Shown piece by piece: positions 18,253 through 27,376 of a DNA stretch of 64,000 nt. The notes beneath the pieces are model-generated. The model searched no databases. It was not told where the DNA came from and saw only the letters and a program-made list of their open reading frames with translations. The translations under genes and the position numbers were made by a program. How positions within the stretch are numbered: position 1 is the stretch's first letter; every line of letters begins with the position of its first letter. Source of the stretch: Pseudomonadales bacterium (GTDB lineage: Bacteria; Pseudomonadota; Gammaproteobacteria; Pseudomonadales; Azotimanducaceae). The DNA is taken from positions 1,273,072 to 1,337,071 of the forward strand of contig JAEPOO010000001.1 of assembly GCA_017642855.1 (NCBI GenBank), given 5' to 3'.

Positions 18253-19533
18253 TCACTTAACAGAGAGCTTCAGTGCTTCGACACCGCGAAAGAATGGATT
18301 GTCTCCCCAGACCGGGGTCTCTGCGAGTTCGATCTCGTCGAATCGATCCAGTATCTGCTCGAAAGTCACCTTCGCTTCCAGGCGCGCCAGCGATGCACCA
18401 ATGCAATGGTGAATACCAAAACCGAAAGACACTTGTTTGGGATCTTGACGGTCAACATGAAACTCTTCCGGAGACACCATTGCATCAGGATCGCGATTGG
18501 CCGCAGGTATGGAGACGAATATCAGATCGCCACGATGGAACTGCGTACCGTGAAACTCAACATCTTCCATGGCAAACCGGCGCGTCGCCTGCACCGGGGG
18601 CTCATAACGGAGCATTTCTTCAATGGCATTCGGAATCAGTTCGCGGTTATCTCTGAGCTTCTGCAACTCCTCTGGATGTTGCATGAGCAGATATAGCCCG
18701 TTACTGATAAGACGCGTGGTCGTTTCATGCCCCGCGAGCAGCAACAGGACGCAGGTGTTATAGAGCTCCGTGCCGGTGAGACGATCACCCTCGTCCTCTG
18801 CATTGATCAAAGCAGACAGTAGATCGTCACCGGGATTAACCCTTTTCTTTTCGCTCATCTCCTTGAAGTATTCAATCAACGCATAGTTCGCCGCGATAGA
18901 ACGTTCAATCAGATCAGCCTCAACGGTTGGACCCGATGCCAGCATCAACTCCTCGGACCAATGGCAGAACTGGTCATGATCTTCTTTTGGCAACCCAAGC
19001 ATCTCCGCGATGACGATCACCGGCAGCGGCTTGGCCAGGGATTCGACGAAATCAATCACCGGCTCGTTGCTGTGACTCTCGAGACACTCATCGACCACTT
19101 CGCGGATCCTCGGCTCGAGTGACTGGATGAATTTATGCACAAATCCCTGCTGGGCCAGTTTACGGACCCGAGTATGTTCCGGCGGATCCATATCCAGCAT
19201 GCTTGGGTTGTCAAACAGTTCCCTGCGCTTTTTACTCATGAACTGGGTCTGTCGCTTTACTCGCTCGGGGTATTGCCGCACATCTGCGCCGAACCGTTTG
19301 TCTTTCAACAGCTCCTGAACCCAGTCAAACCTTGATACCCAGTAACCGTTCCACAACTTTGAATAATGTATCGGTCGTTTTTCCCGCATCTGGTTATGCA
19401 CCGGGTATGGATTTGAGCACACCTCGTGAGACAGTGGATTAAACGCGAACCCATAGCGGAGTTGTTCCCACGCGGACCAGCCATGGACATATACCCTGAC
19501 CGCCTGCAATGCGAGACGCTGTCGTATCTTCAT
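18253..19533 (-). CDS. Cytochrome P450
   Basis: Soluble bacterial P450 of 426 residues. The I-helix is LLLAGHETTTRLI, the K-helix ExxR is EEMLRYEPPVQATRR, and the haem-ligand loop is SFGFGIHHCIGASLAR with the proximal cysteine. It needs ferredoxin and reductase partners that are not next to it. Being first in an operon with ispA and an SDR suggests a terpenoid or sterol-like substrate, but this is inference; no terpene cyclase is in the window. Confidence 0.93.
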   Translation of the reverse strand: MKIRQRLALQAVRVYVHGWSAWEQLRYGFAFNPLSHEVCSNPYPVHNQMREKRPIHYSKLWNGYWVSRFDWVQELLKDKRFGADVRQYPERVKRQTQFMSKKRRELFDNPSMLDMDPPEHTRVRKLAQQGFVHKFIQSLEPRIREVVDECLESHSNEPVIDFVESLAKPLPVIVIAEMLGLPKEDHDQFCHWSEELMLASGPTVEADLIERSIAANYALIEYFKEMSEKKRVNPGDDLLSALINAEDEGDRLTGTELYNTCVLLLLAGHETTTRLISNGLYLLMQHPEELQKLRDNRELIPNAIEEMLRYEPPVQATRRFAMEDVEFHGTQFHRGDLIFVSIPAANRDPDAMVSPEEFHVDRQDPKQVSFGFGIHHCIGASLARLEAKVTFEQILDRFDEIELAETPVWGDNPFFRGVEALKLSVK

Positions 19534-19593
19534 GGGGCAACATCCTAACTCAATTGGTGTATCCTTGCCGCCGCCGTTAAAAAGCCTGAAGTT

Positions 19594-20547
19594 ATGCCCG
19601 ATTCATCAGTTATCGTCAGCGCTGCTGCAAACATCGCCCTGATTAAGTATTGGGGCAAATCAGATCAGCCCGGTAATCAACCTGCCACGGCTTCACTGTC
19701 TGTTGGTCTTGAAGATCTGCGCACCATCACTCGTGTCTCCGTCTCTGAGACCGATGCCATTATCGGGGAATTGGGCGAACAAGGCCGAGCCAGATTAAGC
19801 AGTTTCATCAATAGATTTCGCGAAGAGCACGACATCCAGCAAGCACTGAACGTCTCCACGGAGAACAACTTCCCAACCGCGAGTGGTCTGGCATCCAGCG
19901 CATCGGGGTTCGCGGCCATCACGCTGGCGCTCACCCATCTCTTCAAGCCAGAGATGACCGACTTGGAGAAATCTCAAGTTGCGCGACAGGGTTCGGGTTC
20001 AGCCGCCCGTTCTGTTTATGGCGGCTACGTTGAAGTTGTTTTGTCAGACGACAGTTACGCGCAGCCAGTCATGCCCGCAGAGGACTGGCCACTGGATGTT
20101 CTGGTTGCCGTTGTCCAGGAAAACAGCAAGGCCATGGGCTCCTCTGAAGCCATGAAACATACGGCAGCGACATCCCCGGTTTACGCTGACTGGATAGACA
20201 CACACAAAGCGGATATGGATATTGCAAGGTCAGCGATCGCCGAGCGCGACTTTGTGAAACTGGCAGACATCAGTGAACACAGTTGCCTGAAAATGCACAG
20301 CACCATGATGACGTCACGACCACCTGTCCTCTACTGGAAACCTGCAACCGTTTCGATCATTCATCTCGCGCAGCATCTGAGAGCAGCAGGCACCCAGGTG
20401 TTCTTCACGATCGATGCAGGCGCACAGGTCAAACTCATCTGTGCACCTGAAGACACACAAACCGTCGTCAGAGCGCTTGACGCCGTCGAGGGTATCAGCC
20501 GACTGATCAAAACTCGCATCGGCGGCGAGCCCCGGATATCCCAATGA
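19594..20547 (+). CDS. mvaD: Diphosphomevalonate decarboxylase
   Basis: GHMP-family enzyme that converts mevalonate diphosphate to IPP with ATP and loss of CO2. In 317 residues it has ANIALIKYWGKSD (N-terminal signature), FPTASGLASSASGFAAITLAL (ATP loop) and RQGSGSAARSVYGGYVEV, a hallmark of MvaD. It opens a plus-strand mevalonate operon and overlaps the next gene by 4 bases. It is divergent from the P450 gene, with a 60-base intergenic region. Confidence 0.95.
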   Translation: MPDSSVIVSAAANIALIKYWGKSDQPGNQPATASLSVGLEDLRTITRVSVSETDAIIGELGEQGRARLSSFINRFREEHDIQQALNVSTENNFPTASGLASSASGFAAITLALTHLFKPEMTDLEKSQVARQGSGSAARSVYGGYVEVVLSDDSYAQPVMPAEDWPLDVLVAVVQENSKAMGSSEAMKHTAATSPVYADWIDTHKADMDIARSAIAERDFVKLADISEHSCLKMHSTMMTSRPPVLYWKPATVSIIHLAQHLRAAGTQVFFTIDAGAQVKLICAPEDTQTVVRALDAVEGISRLIKTRIGGEPRISQ

Positions 20548-21449
20548 CGGCCTCCGCGCCCGGGAAGCTTTTTCTGCTCGGTGAATATGCCGTGCTGGAA
20601 GGCGGTCCGGCGCTGCTGATCCCTGTCACTCAACAGGCGAACGTCACTGTGGAATCGGGAACAGGCACCGTCACCAGCATCAGCGACACTAACAGGACTT
20701 TGCCATCGATTGATGCCTACAATGAATGGCCATTGCTTGGTGCGATACAACAGGTACTCGGCAAAGAGAGTCTGGAAGGCAAAAATCTCACGCTGGATAC
20801 CCGTGAATTCTTCGTTGGAAATCAGAAACTCGGACTGGGTTCTTCGGCCGCACTGACTGTCGCGCTGGTCAAAGCATGCGAACCTGAACTCACCGATCGT
20901 GATGTCTACGAGCTCGCCGATGAATGTCATCGCGTGTTCCAGCAAGGCATTGGCAGCGGCGCGGACATTGCGCTCTCTGCGATGGCTCAGCCGATTCAAT
21001 TCTCACGTGATTCAGGACCCACTCCGATCGGCCTGCCGAACGACCTGCACATGCTTGCCATCTGGACGGGACGCTCAGCGTCGACAACACAGCTCGTGGG
21101 CTCCATGCAGGCCTATCGCAAGCATGATCCTGCTGCGTACAAAAAGCACATGACGGCCTTGATTGATGCCGCTAACGGCTGCATTCAGGCGGTGTCGGAT
21201 CAGGACAGTCGCCAGATTCTGGCCAGAATTGAGCAATATGACCGCTATCTTCAGCACCTATCCTCTGATTCCCGCGTAAATTTCTACAATCAGCTGCACG
21301 AGGACATGCGAAAAAAGGTAAAATTGACCTACAAACCCTCGGGTGCCGGCGGTGGAGACTTCGGTATCGCCTATAGCACCGACATAGATGAAATCACCGC
21401 GTTGGCAACATTGCTGGAACAGGAACAGATCATTTCGTTTGTTCTTTAA
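20544..21449 (+). CDS. GHMP kinase, probable phosphomevalonate kinase
   Basis: A 301-residue GHMP kinase with SAPGKLFLLGEYAVLEGGPAL at the N-terminus, LGLGSSAALTVALVKAC (ATP loop) and PSGAGGGDFGIAY at the C-terminus. Because the downstream fusion carries a mevalonate kinase domain and mvaD lies upstream, the step left for this enzyme is phosphorylation of phosphomevalonate. It is shorter than many bacterial phosphomevalonate kinases (about 350), so the substrate should be treated as inferred from context. Confidence 0.8.
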   Translation: MTASAPGKLFLLGEYAVLEGGPALLIPVTQQANVTVESGTGTVTSISDTNRTLPSIDAYNEWPLLGAIQQVLGKESLEGKNLTLDTREFFVGNQKLGLGSSAALTVALVKACEPELTDRDVYELADECHRVFQQGIGSGADIALSAMAQPIQFSRDSGPTPIGLPNDLHMLAIWTGRSASTTQLVGSMQAYRKHDPAAYKKHMTALIDAANGCIQAVSDQDSRQILARIEQYDRYLQHLSSDSRVNFYNQLHEDMRKKVKLTYKPSGAGGGDFGIAYSTDIDEITALATLLEQEQIISFVL

Positions 21450-21478
21450 ATACTTGATGTAGTAACGGTAAGGCTTTA

Positions 21479-23704
21479 ATGGATAAAGCAAGATTCCCTG
21501 GTTTTTATAAGCTGTCTATCGGGGAGAGACTCAAAAAGGTTCACGAGAACGGTTGGATCACTGAGGAAGACCTGATCGCCCTGCGCGATGGTCATCATGT
21601 GTTACCACCTAGTCGTGCGGACAAGATGATCGAGAATGTCGTCGGCGTCATGGGGCTGCCCTTCGGTCTCGGTCTGAATTTCCAGGTAAACCAGAAAGAC
21701 TATCTGGTGCCGCTGGTGGTTGAAGAGCCTTCCATCGTCGCGGCCCTGAGTTCTGCGGCAAAAATCTTCCGCGAATCTGGCGGCATTCAGGCAAGCGCGG
21801 AAGAAAGCCTGCTGATCGGGCAGATCCAGGTGGTGAACCCACCGGATGCTGATGAAGCCAAAAGCCAGATCCTCTTCCACAAAAGTGAACTGATCAGCAA
21901 GCTCAATGATCTCCATCCAAGCATGGTGGCGCGCGGCGGTGGAGTCAGAGACATCGAGGTTCGAATCTTCGAGCAGACCGACAACAACCCACTTATGCTG
22001 ATCGTGCACATCCTGGTCGACACCTGTGATGCGATGGGTGCCAACATCATCAACACCATGTGTGAAGAGATTGCCGCAGATATTGAGGCCATCACAGAAG
22101 GTCGGGTTTTCCTGCGCATACTTTCTAATCTAACCGACCGATCCATCGTTCGCGCGTCGGTCACCATTCCAGTTGATCAGCTTGAGGGCAAAGACTACCC
22201 CGGCGAAGAAGTCAGGGATGGCATTATTCTCGCCTCCCAGTTTGCAGAAATTGATCCTTATCGAGCCGCTACTCACAATAAAGGCATCATGAACGGCATC
22301 GATCCGTTAGCACTGGCCACCGGCAATGACTGGCGTGCAATCGAAGCCGCAGCGCACGCCTACGCTTCCCGATCCGGTCAATACGCTTCCCTGACAAGAT
22401 GGCGCGCTAATCATGAGGGTGATCTTGTCGGAAAGATCGAAATTCCCATAAAGGTAGGCGTCACGGGCGGTTCGCTGCAGGCGAACGAAACCACCATGAT
22501 CAGTTATCGGGTGCTTAATGTCGCCAGCGCAAAAGAACTGGCGGAATTGATGGCCGCAGTAGGTCTCGCGCAGAACTTCTCTGCCATCAAAGCGCTGTCC
22601 ACAGAGGGCATTCAGAAAGGTCACATGTCTTTGCACGCAAGAAGTGTCGCCGTGACCGCAGGCGCACCGAAAGAACTCTTTGAAACCGTCGTCAGTCACC
22701 TGGTTGATGATGGTGAAATTACGGTCACACGCGCCAAGGACATCATTGCCGAACTGACCGGCTCTAATCGAAAAAACGACATCAAGCGAAAGCAGTCCAC
22801 GACGGCCATGGCCAACGGCAAAGTCATTCTGCTCGGCGAACACTCGGTGGTTTATGGCAAACCTGCAGTCGCTGTTCCCATAAAGAACGCCGTCGTTGCT
22901 GAGGTGACCGACACGGATCATGCGCCGGAAATTAAAGTACCGGCCTGGGACATCGACGACAAGCTGGAAGAATCGAATTCCATCTGGTGGGGTGCCATTC
23001 AAAGCGTATTTAAAGAACTGGATATCGCGGAACAAAAATTCGCGGTTCACGTAAAGCCCAATATCCCTGCGGCCATGGGTCTGGGTGGCTCCGCTGCCAT
23101 TGCCGTTGCCATCATTCGTTCTGTTTCGAAACACTTCAAATTAGAGCTGAACGACGAACAGGTAAACCATTTCGCTTTCCTTTGTGAGAAAGCCGCACAC
23201 GGCACGCCATCAGGCATCGATAACACCATGGCAACATTCGGCACACCGCTGATTTATCAGTCGGGGGAACAACCTCGCATGGATGAGTTGTCGATTCCAA
23301 AACCTCTCAACCTGGTCATCGGCGTTTCTGACCACCCGTCTCTGACAGTCGACATGGTGTCCGGCGTTAGAGATCGATGGCGCAAGAATCCGGAACTCTA
23401 TGAATCACTGTTCGAGAACTTCGGCCAGGTTGCAAAATCTGGCATCGAAGCCATCCAACAAGGTGACTACCGAGCCCTCGGGCACATGATGACGATCAAC
23501 CACGGCCTATTAAGTGCAATCCAGGTGTCATCACCGGAGCTGGATCGCATGGTACAGATCGCACGCGATCACGGAGCGACCGGCGCAAAACTGACCGGTG
23601 CGGGCGGCGGCGGATCTATTATTGCACTCGCGGAAGACAATACCGAAGCCATCGTGAACGGACTCAGCCGACAGGGATTCAAAGCCCTGCAGGTCACGGT
23701 GTAG
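21479..23704 (+). CDS. HMG-CoA reductase (class II) - mevalonate kinase fusion
   Basis: One 741-residue frame carries two mevalonate-pathway enzymes. Residues 1-430 are class II HMG-CoA reductase: ENVVGVMGLPFG, VEEPSIVAALS (catalytic Glu region), NKGIMNGIDPLALATGNDW (Lys/Asp region) and KGHMSLHARSVA (catalytic His). After a short basic linker (GSNRKNDIKRKQ), residues 444-741 are a GHMP mevalonate kinase: MANGKVILLGEHSVVYGKPA, MGLGGSAAIAVAIIRS, TPSGIDNTMATFG and LTGAGGGGSIIAL. No stop or frameshift separates them. Met444 is in frame, but no ribosome site precedes it. The fusion would make 5-phosphomevalonate directly from HMG-CoA. Confidence 0.93.
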   Translation: MDKARFPGFYKLSIGERLKKVHENGWITEEDLIALRDGHHVLPPSRADKMIENVVGVMGLPFGLGLNFQVNQKDYLVPLVVEEPSIVAALSSAAKIFRESGGIQASAEESLLIGQIQVVNPPDADEAKSQILFHKSELISKLNDLHPSMVARGGGVRDIEVRIFEQTDNNPLMLIVHILVDTCDAMGANIINTMCEEIAADIEAITEGRVFLRILSNLTDRSIVRASVTIPVDQLEGKDYPGEEVRDGIILASQFAEIDPYRAATHNKGIMNGIDPLALATGNDWRAIEAAAHAYASRSGQYASLTRWRANHEGDLVGKIEIPIKVGVTGGSLQANETTMISYRVLNVASAKELAELMAAVGLAQNFSAIKALSTEGIQKGHMSLHARSVAVTAGAPKELFETVVSHLVDDGEITVTRAKDIIAELTGSNRKNDIKRKQSTTAMANGKVILLGEHSVVYGKPAVAVPIKNAVVAEVTDTDHAPEIKVPAWDIDDKLEESNSIWWGAIQSVFKELDIAEQKFAVHVKPNIPAAMGLGGSAAIAVAIIRSVSKHFKLELNDEQVNHFAFLCEKAAHGTPSGIDNTMATFGTPLIYQSGEQPRMDELSIPKPLNLVIGVSDHPSLTVDMVSGVRDRWRKNPELYESLFENFGQVAKSGIEAIQQGDYRALGHMMTINHGLLSAIQVSSPELDRMVQIARDHGATGAKLTGAGGGGSIIALAEDNTEAIVNGLSRQGFKALQVTV

Positions 23705-23711
23705 AGAAACC

Positions 23712-24278
23712 ATGAGCCAGCCAGACAACCTCGTCTCATCAGATCTAGAGGACCTGATCCTCGTCAACGAGAACGACGAGTCGATCGGCACGATGCCAAA
23801 GCGCGCCTGCCATGAGGCGGATGGTCGACTACATCGCGCCTTCTCTGTTTTTCTTTTCAACGAACAAGGCGACGTGCTCCTGCAGAAACGCAGTGAACAA
23901 AAAATGCTGTGGCCAATGTACTGGTCAAACGCATGCTGCAGTCATCCGAGGGATGGAGAAACTTCAGAAGAGGCTGCTCACCGACGCCTGCAACAGGAGC
24001 TGGGTATCAAAGCCGAACTCACCTTCCTGTATAAATTTCAGTACCATGCGAGATACGAAGACGTCGGCAGCGAACATGAACTCTGCTGGGTCTGGATCGG
24101 TCGCGCAGAAGCTGAAGATGTCGATCCCAACATACATGAAATCGCAGAATGGCGGTTCTTCAGTAAAGAAGAACTGAATCAGGAATTGGATTTCAACCCG
24201 GAGGCCTACACACCGTGGATGAAGATGGAGTGGCAACGCATCTTCGAGGACCATCGAGAGACGCTTGAGCTGTTGTAA
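23712..24278 (+). CDS. idi: Isopentenyl-diphosphate delta-isomerase, type I
   Basis: Nudix-fold enzyme that interconverts IPP and DMAPP, required when isoprenoids come from mevalonate. The 188 residues include LHRAFSVFLFNEQGDVLLQKR, the active-site cysteine in WSNACCSHPRDGE and the Nudix-like helix EEAAHRRLQQELGI; a second catalytic Glu lies in EHELCWVW. It is 7 bases after the HMGR-kinase gene and closes the operon. Confidence 0.95.
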   Translation: MSQPDNLVSSDLEDLILVNENDESIGTMPKRACHEADGRLHRAFSVFLFNEQGDVLLQKRSEQKMLWPMYWSNACCSHPRDGETSEEAAHRRLQQELGIKAELTFLYKFQYHARYEDVGSEHELCWVWIGRAEAEDVDPNIHEIAEWRFFSKEELNQELDFNPEAYTPWMKMEWQRIFEDHRETLELL

Positions 24279-24325
24279 CAGCTGTGATTCCATAGCTTCC
24301 ATAACAATAAGAGAGGGAGCTGCCC

Positions 24326-24382
24326 ATGAACATGCCGGGTAGACGCTATCGCGGTCACATCACGCCCAGGACTCACGGGTAA
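24326..24382 (+). CDS. Possible 18-residue leader ORF
   Basis: A short frame MNMPGRRYRGHITPRTHG begins 6 bases after a strong AGAGGGAG site that resembles those of the acyl-CoA synthetase (25817), ThuA (62859) and TonB (63716) genes here. It lies in the 240-base gap before the MFS gene. It may be a leader peptide or the start of a gene that has been lost. Nothing supports a protein function. Confidence 0.3.
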   Translation: MNMPGRRYRGHITPRTHG

Positions 24383-24423
24383 TCAACGCCGGCTCTAGGG
24401 AGGCCCCCTTAGTCCTATCAACC

Positions 24424-24507
24424 ATGGCAACCATCTTCACCAAAGACACACAATCTTTTCATCACTTACCAGAGGGTCTACCGGCCTTTGAGGAATTACC
24501 AGGCTAA
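24424..24507 (+). CDS. Possible 27-residue upstream ORF coupled to the MFS gene
   Basis: ATG to TAA, 27 residues (starts MATIFTKDTQSFHH, ends FEELPG). Its stop codon TAA is part of the TAAGGAG ribosome site of the TTG-started MFS gene, which would allow translational coupling. It has no clear ribosome site of its own. Tentative. Confidence 0.25.
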   Translation: MATIFTKDTQSFHHLPEGLPAFEELPG

Positions 24508-24511
24508 GGAG
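24505..24511 (+). promoter_or_regulatory. Ribosome-binding site deciding the TTG start of the MFS gene
   Basis: TAAGGAG with a 7-base spacer to TTG at 24519-24521; no ATG or GTG lies at a comparable distance, so this site supports the TTG start. Confidence 0.6.
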
Positions 24512-24518
24512 CCCTAAG

Positions 24519-25799
24519 TTGGAAAATCCGAAGTACTCGAACACATACGTCAAGTATGTGCTGGGCATGCTCGTCATTGTGTATGTCTTCAATTTCATTG
24601 ATCGGCAGATCCTTGCCATATTGGCACCCTCCATCAAGGATGACCTGGGATTGTCTGATACCCAGATCGGCGCTCTATCCGGTGTCGCCTTTGGCATCTT
24701 TTACGCAACCCTGGGCATTCCCATCGCACGCCTTGCGGATCGTTATTCGCGCGTAAACATCATTTCTATTTGTCTTGGCATCTGGTCACTGATGACGGCG
24801 CTATCGGGGTTCGCACAAAACTTTGTGCAGTTGCTGATCGCACGGATCGGCGTTGGCATTGGTGAGGCCGGCGGATCTCCACCCTCACACTCCCTGCTGG
24901 CGGATTATTTCGCGCCCGAAAAACGGGCCACGGCACTGGGAATTTACGCACTCGGTGTTCCTGTTGGCATTTTGTTCGGGAACCTGGCCGGCGGGTGGAT
25001 CAATGAATTCTTCGGATGGCGAAACGCCTTCTTCCTGGTAGGCATCCCAGGCATTGTGCTCGCCATCATCCTCAAGATGTCGGTCAAGGAACCACCAAGA
25101 GGTTACTCTGAAGGTAAACCACCCGAAGTCAACCAGGTGCCCTTCAAAGAGGTGCTGCGCACCATGTGGGGATATCGGTCATTCAGGTTTATTGCCTTGG
25201 GTGCGGGCACACAGGCCTTTGTGGGATATGGCTCCATTGCGTGGATGCCATCCTTCCTGGTTCGGACTCATGACATGAGTACGGGCGAAGTCGGTACCGC
25301 ACTGGGGCTGATCATCGGCATCCTCGGCGGGGCTGGGACGATGCTTTCCGGCGTCATTGGTGACAGGCTGGGTGCGCGCGACAAGAAATGGTACATGCTG
25401 GTGCCCGCCTACGCGTTCCTGATTGCGGTGCCTGCAGGTTGTGCGGTCTATATGGTCGAAGGTCTCTGGCCAGCGCTCATTATTTATATGCTTCCAGCCT
25501 TCCTGGTTCAGTTATACACCGGTCCAACCTTTGCCATGACTCAGTCCCTGGCACCACTCGCCATGCGAGCCGCGGCGTCTGCTCTCCTGCTGTTCATCAT
25601 TAACATCATCGGTCTGGTATTCGGACCGACAACCGTGGGTATTCTCAGTGATCTGTTGCAGTCGAGTATGCAGATGAATGACATTGAGTCTCTGCGCTGG
25701 GCACTCATGCTGTGCAACTTGGTGTACCTCGCCAGTTTTTACTACTATTTCCGAGCGTCCAGAACACTCGAAGGTGACATGAACGCTAGCCAAAAATAA
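24519..25799 (+). CDS. MFS transporter, spinster-like
   Basis: Twelve-helix major-facilitator carrier of 426 residues. The start is TTG, chosen from its strong upstream TAAGGAG. Signature stretches: FNFIDRQILAILAPSIKDDLGLSDTQIG (helix 1 and loop), GIPIARLADRYSR (motif A) and IARIGVGIGEAGGSPPSHSLLADYF. This branch is often annotated as spinster-type and is common in catabolic loci for lipids and terpenoids. A paralogue lies at 53.6-54.9 kb. It is 17 bases upstream of an acyl-CoA synthetase gene, so the substrate may be an organic acid. Confidence 0.88.
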   Translation: MENPKYSNTYVKYVLGMLVIVYVFNFIDRQILAILAPSIKDDLGLSDTQIGALSGVAFGIFYATLGIPIARLADRYSRVNIISICLGIWSLMTALSGFAQNFVQLLIARIGVGIGEAGGSPPSHSLLADYFAPEKRATALGIYALGVPVGILFGNLAGGWINEFFGWRNAFFLVGIPGIVLAIILKMSVKEPPRGYSEGKPPEVNQVPFKEVLRTMWGYRSFRFIALGAGTQAFVGYGSIAWMPSFLVRTHDMSTGEVGTALGLIIGILGGAGTMLSGVIGDRLGARDKKWYMLVPAYAFLIAVPAGCAVYMVEGLWPALIIYMLPAFLVQLYTGPTFAMTQSLAPLAMRAAASALLLFIINIIGLVFGPTTVGILSDLLQSSMQMNDIESLRWALMLCNLVYLASFYYYFRASRTLEGDMNASQK

Positions 25800-25816
25800 C
25801 AAGAAGAGGGAATCCC

Positions 25817-27370
25817 ATGTATCCAGGCAAGTGGGCCGCTGAATTTCCTGACAAACCTGCGGTGATCAACAGCGCGACGGGTGAAACTGTCACCTATCGC
25901 GATCTAAATGACCGATCCAATCAATTGGCGCAACTGATGTATGAAGCCGGTCTTCGGCGAGGAGATCACTGCGCCATCTTTATGGAGAACGACGTTCGCT
26001 ACTTCGAGTTCGTTTGGGCGGCTTTCCGTTCAGGGCTGTACATAACGACCGTCAATCAATATCTCACGTCCGAAGAAGCCGCTTACATCATCGACAACTC
26101 AGAGTCCGAGGTCGTCGTCACCTCTGCCAAATTGTCAGAGGTTGCTGAAACATTGCCAGAACAATGTCCTCGAGTGAAACGCTGGTTAAGCACGGCTGGT
26201 GCCAGCGGTATTTTCGAAGACTATGAATCAACGATTGCGGAATATCCCAAAGGCCCTCTGGCTGAAGAACCGGCGGGCTCCGTCATGCTGTACTCATCAG
26301 GCACAACCGGTCGCCCGAAGGGTATTCTGCGACCTTTGCCTGAAGGCGGCATCGCTGAGGCCGGCAGCCCGGTTGGTGCTCTACAACAAGCCATCTGGGG
26401 ATTTGGCCAGGACACCATCTACCTCTCTCCAGCACCGCTTTATCACTCCGCACCGATTGGATTTACGACCGGCGCTCATGCCAATGGCGGCACAGTGGTG
26501 ATGATGCCTAGATTTGACGAGATCGGTTCACTCAGAGCAATACAGGATTACAAGGTGACGCATTCTCAATGGGTGCCCACCATGTTTTCCCGCATGCTGA
26601 AGCTGGACGAAAAAGAACGCTCGGGTTTTGACCTATCCAGCCACCAAGTTGCGATCCACGCGGCAGCCCCCTGCCCCAAAGGTGTCAAGCAGCAGATGTT
26701 CGATTGGTGGGGACCCATCATTTACGAATACTACGGTGGCACTGAATTAAACGGGCTGACTCATGTCACCCCAGAGGCCTGGCTTGAGAAACCCGGCACG
26801 GTCGGACAGCCGATACTCGGGATCATTCATATCTGCGACGAAGATGGCACCGAACTCCCTGCGGGAGAATCGGGGCTCGTCTACTTCGAAATGGATGAAA
26901 TGCCATTTAAGTATCTCAAAGATGATGAGAAAACCAAGGATGCCCAGCATTTCAAGCATCCCAACTGGTCGGCACTGGGTGATGTCGGGTATGTCGATGA
27001 AGACGGCTTCCTTTATCTGACGGATCGCGCCACTTTCATGATCATCTCCGGCGGCGTTAACATTTACCCGCAGGAAATCGAGGACGCGATGATCATGCAC
27101 TCGAAGGTGCAGGATGTGGCAGTTGTCGGTGTACCCAATGAGGAAATGGGCGAAGAAGTAAAAGCCGTGGTGCAGTTGATCCCAGGGCTAGAACCATCGG
27201 ATGAAATCGCTGCTGAGCTGATGGCCTACGCCCGCGAGCACGTTGCACACTACAAGTGTCCGCGGAGCATCGATTTCGAAGACGAGTTGCCCAGATTACC
27301 GACAGGAAAACTCTACAAGCGAATCCTGAAAGATCGTTACTGGGGAAAGACCGATTCGAAAATCGTCTGA
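25817..27370 (+). CDS. AMP-forming acyl-CoA synthetase
   Basis: ANL-superfamily ligase of 517 residues that activates a carboxylic acid as acyl-AMP and then acyl-CoA. Motifs: P-loop LYSSGTTGRPKGIL, YEYYGGTELNG, LTDRATFMIISGGVNIYPQEIE (hinge and A8) and the catalytic lysine of LPTGKLYKR near the C-terminus. AAGAGGG precedes the ATG. Immediately downstream of the MFS gene, so import and activation of one substrate is plausible; chain length cannot be told. Confidence 0.92.
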   Translation: MYPGKWAAEFPDKPAVINSATGETVTYRDLNDRSNQLAQLMYEAGLRRGDHCAIFMENDVRYFEFVWAAFRSGLYITTVNQYLTSEEAAYIIDNSESEVVVTSAKLSEVAETLPEQCPRVKRWLSTAGASGIFEDYESTIAEYPKGPLAEEPAGSVMLYSSGTTGRPKGILRPLPEGGIAEAGSPVGALQQAIWGFGQDTIYLSPAPLYHSAPIGFTTGAHANGGTVVMMPRFDEIGSLRAIQDYKVTHSQWVPTMFSRMLKLDEKERSGFDLSSHQVAIHAAAPCPKGVKQQMFDWWGPIIYEYYGGTELNGLTHVTPEAWLEKPGTVGQPILGIIHICDEDGTELPAGESGLVYFEMDEMPFKYLKDDEKTKDAQHFKHPNWSALGDVGYVDEDGFLYLTDRATFMIISGGVNIYPQEIEDAMIMHSKVQDVAVVGVPNEEMGEEVKAVVQLIPGLEPSDEIAAELMAYAREHVAHYKCPRSIDFEDELPRLPTGKLYKRILKDRYWGKTDSKIV

Positions 27371-27376
27371 TGAGCT

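Noticed and set aside
22307..23134. 275-codon minus-strand ORF
   Set aside because: Antisense to the HMGR-mevalonate kinase gene, low-complexity and without motifs.
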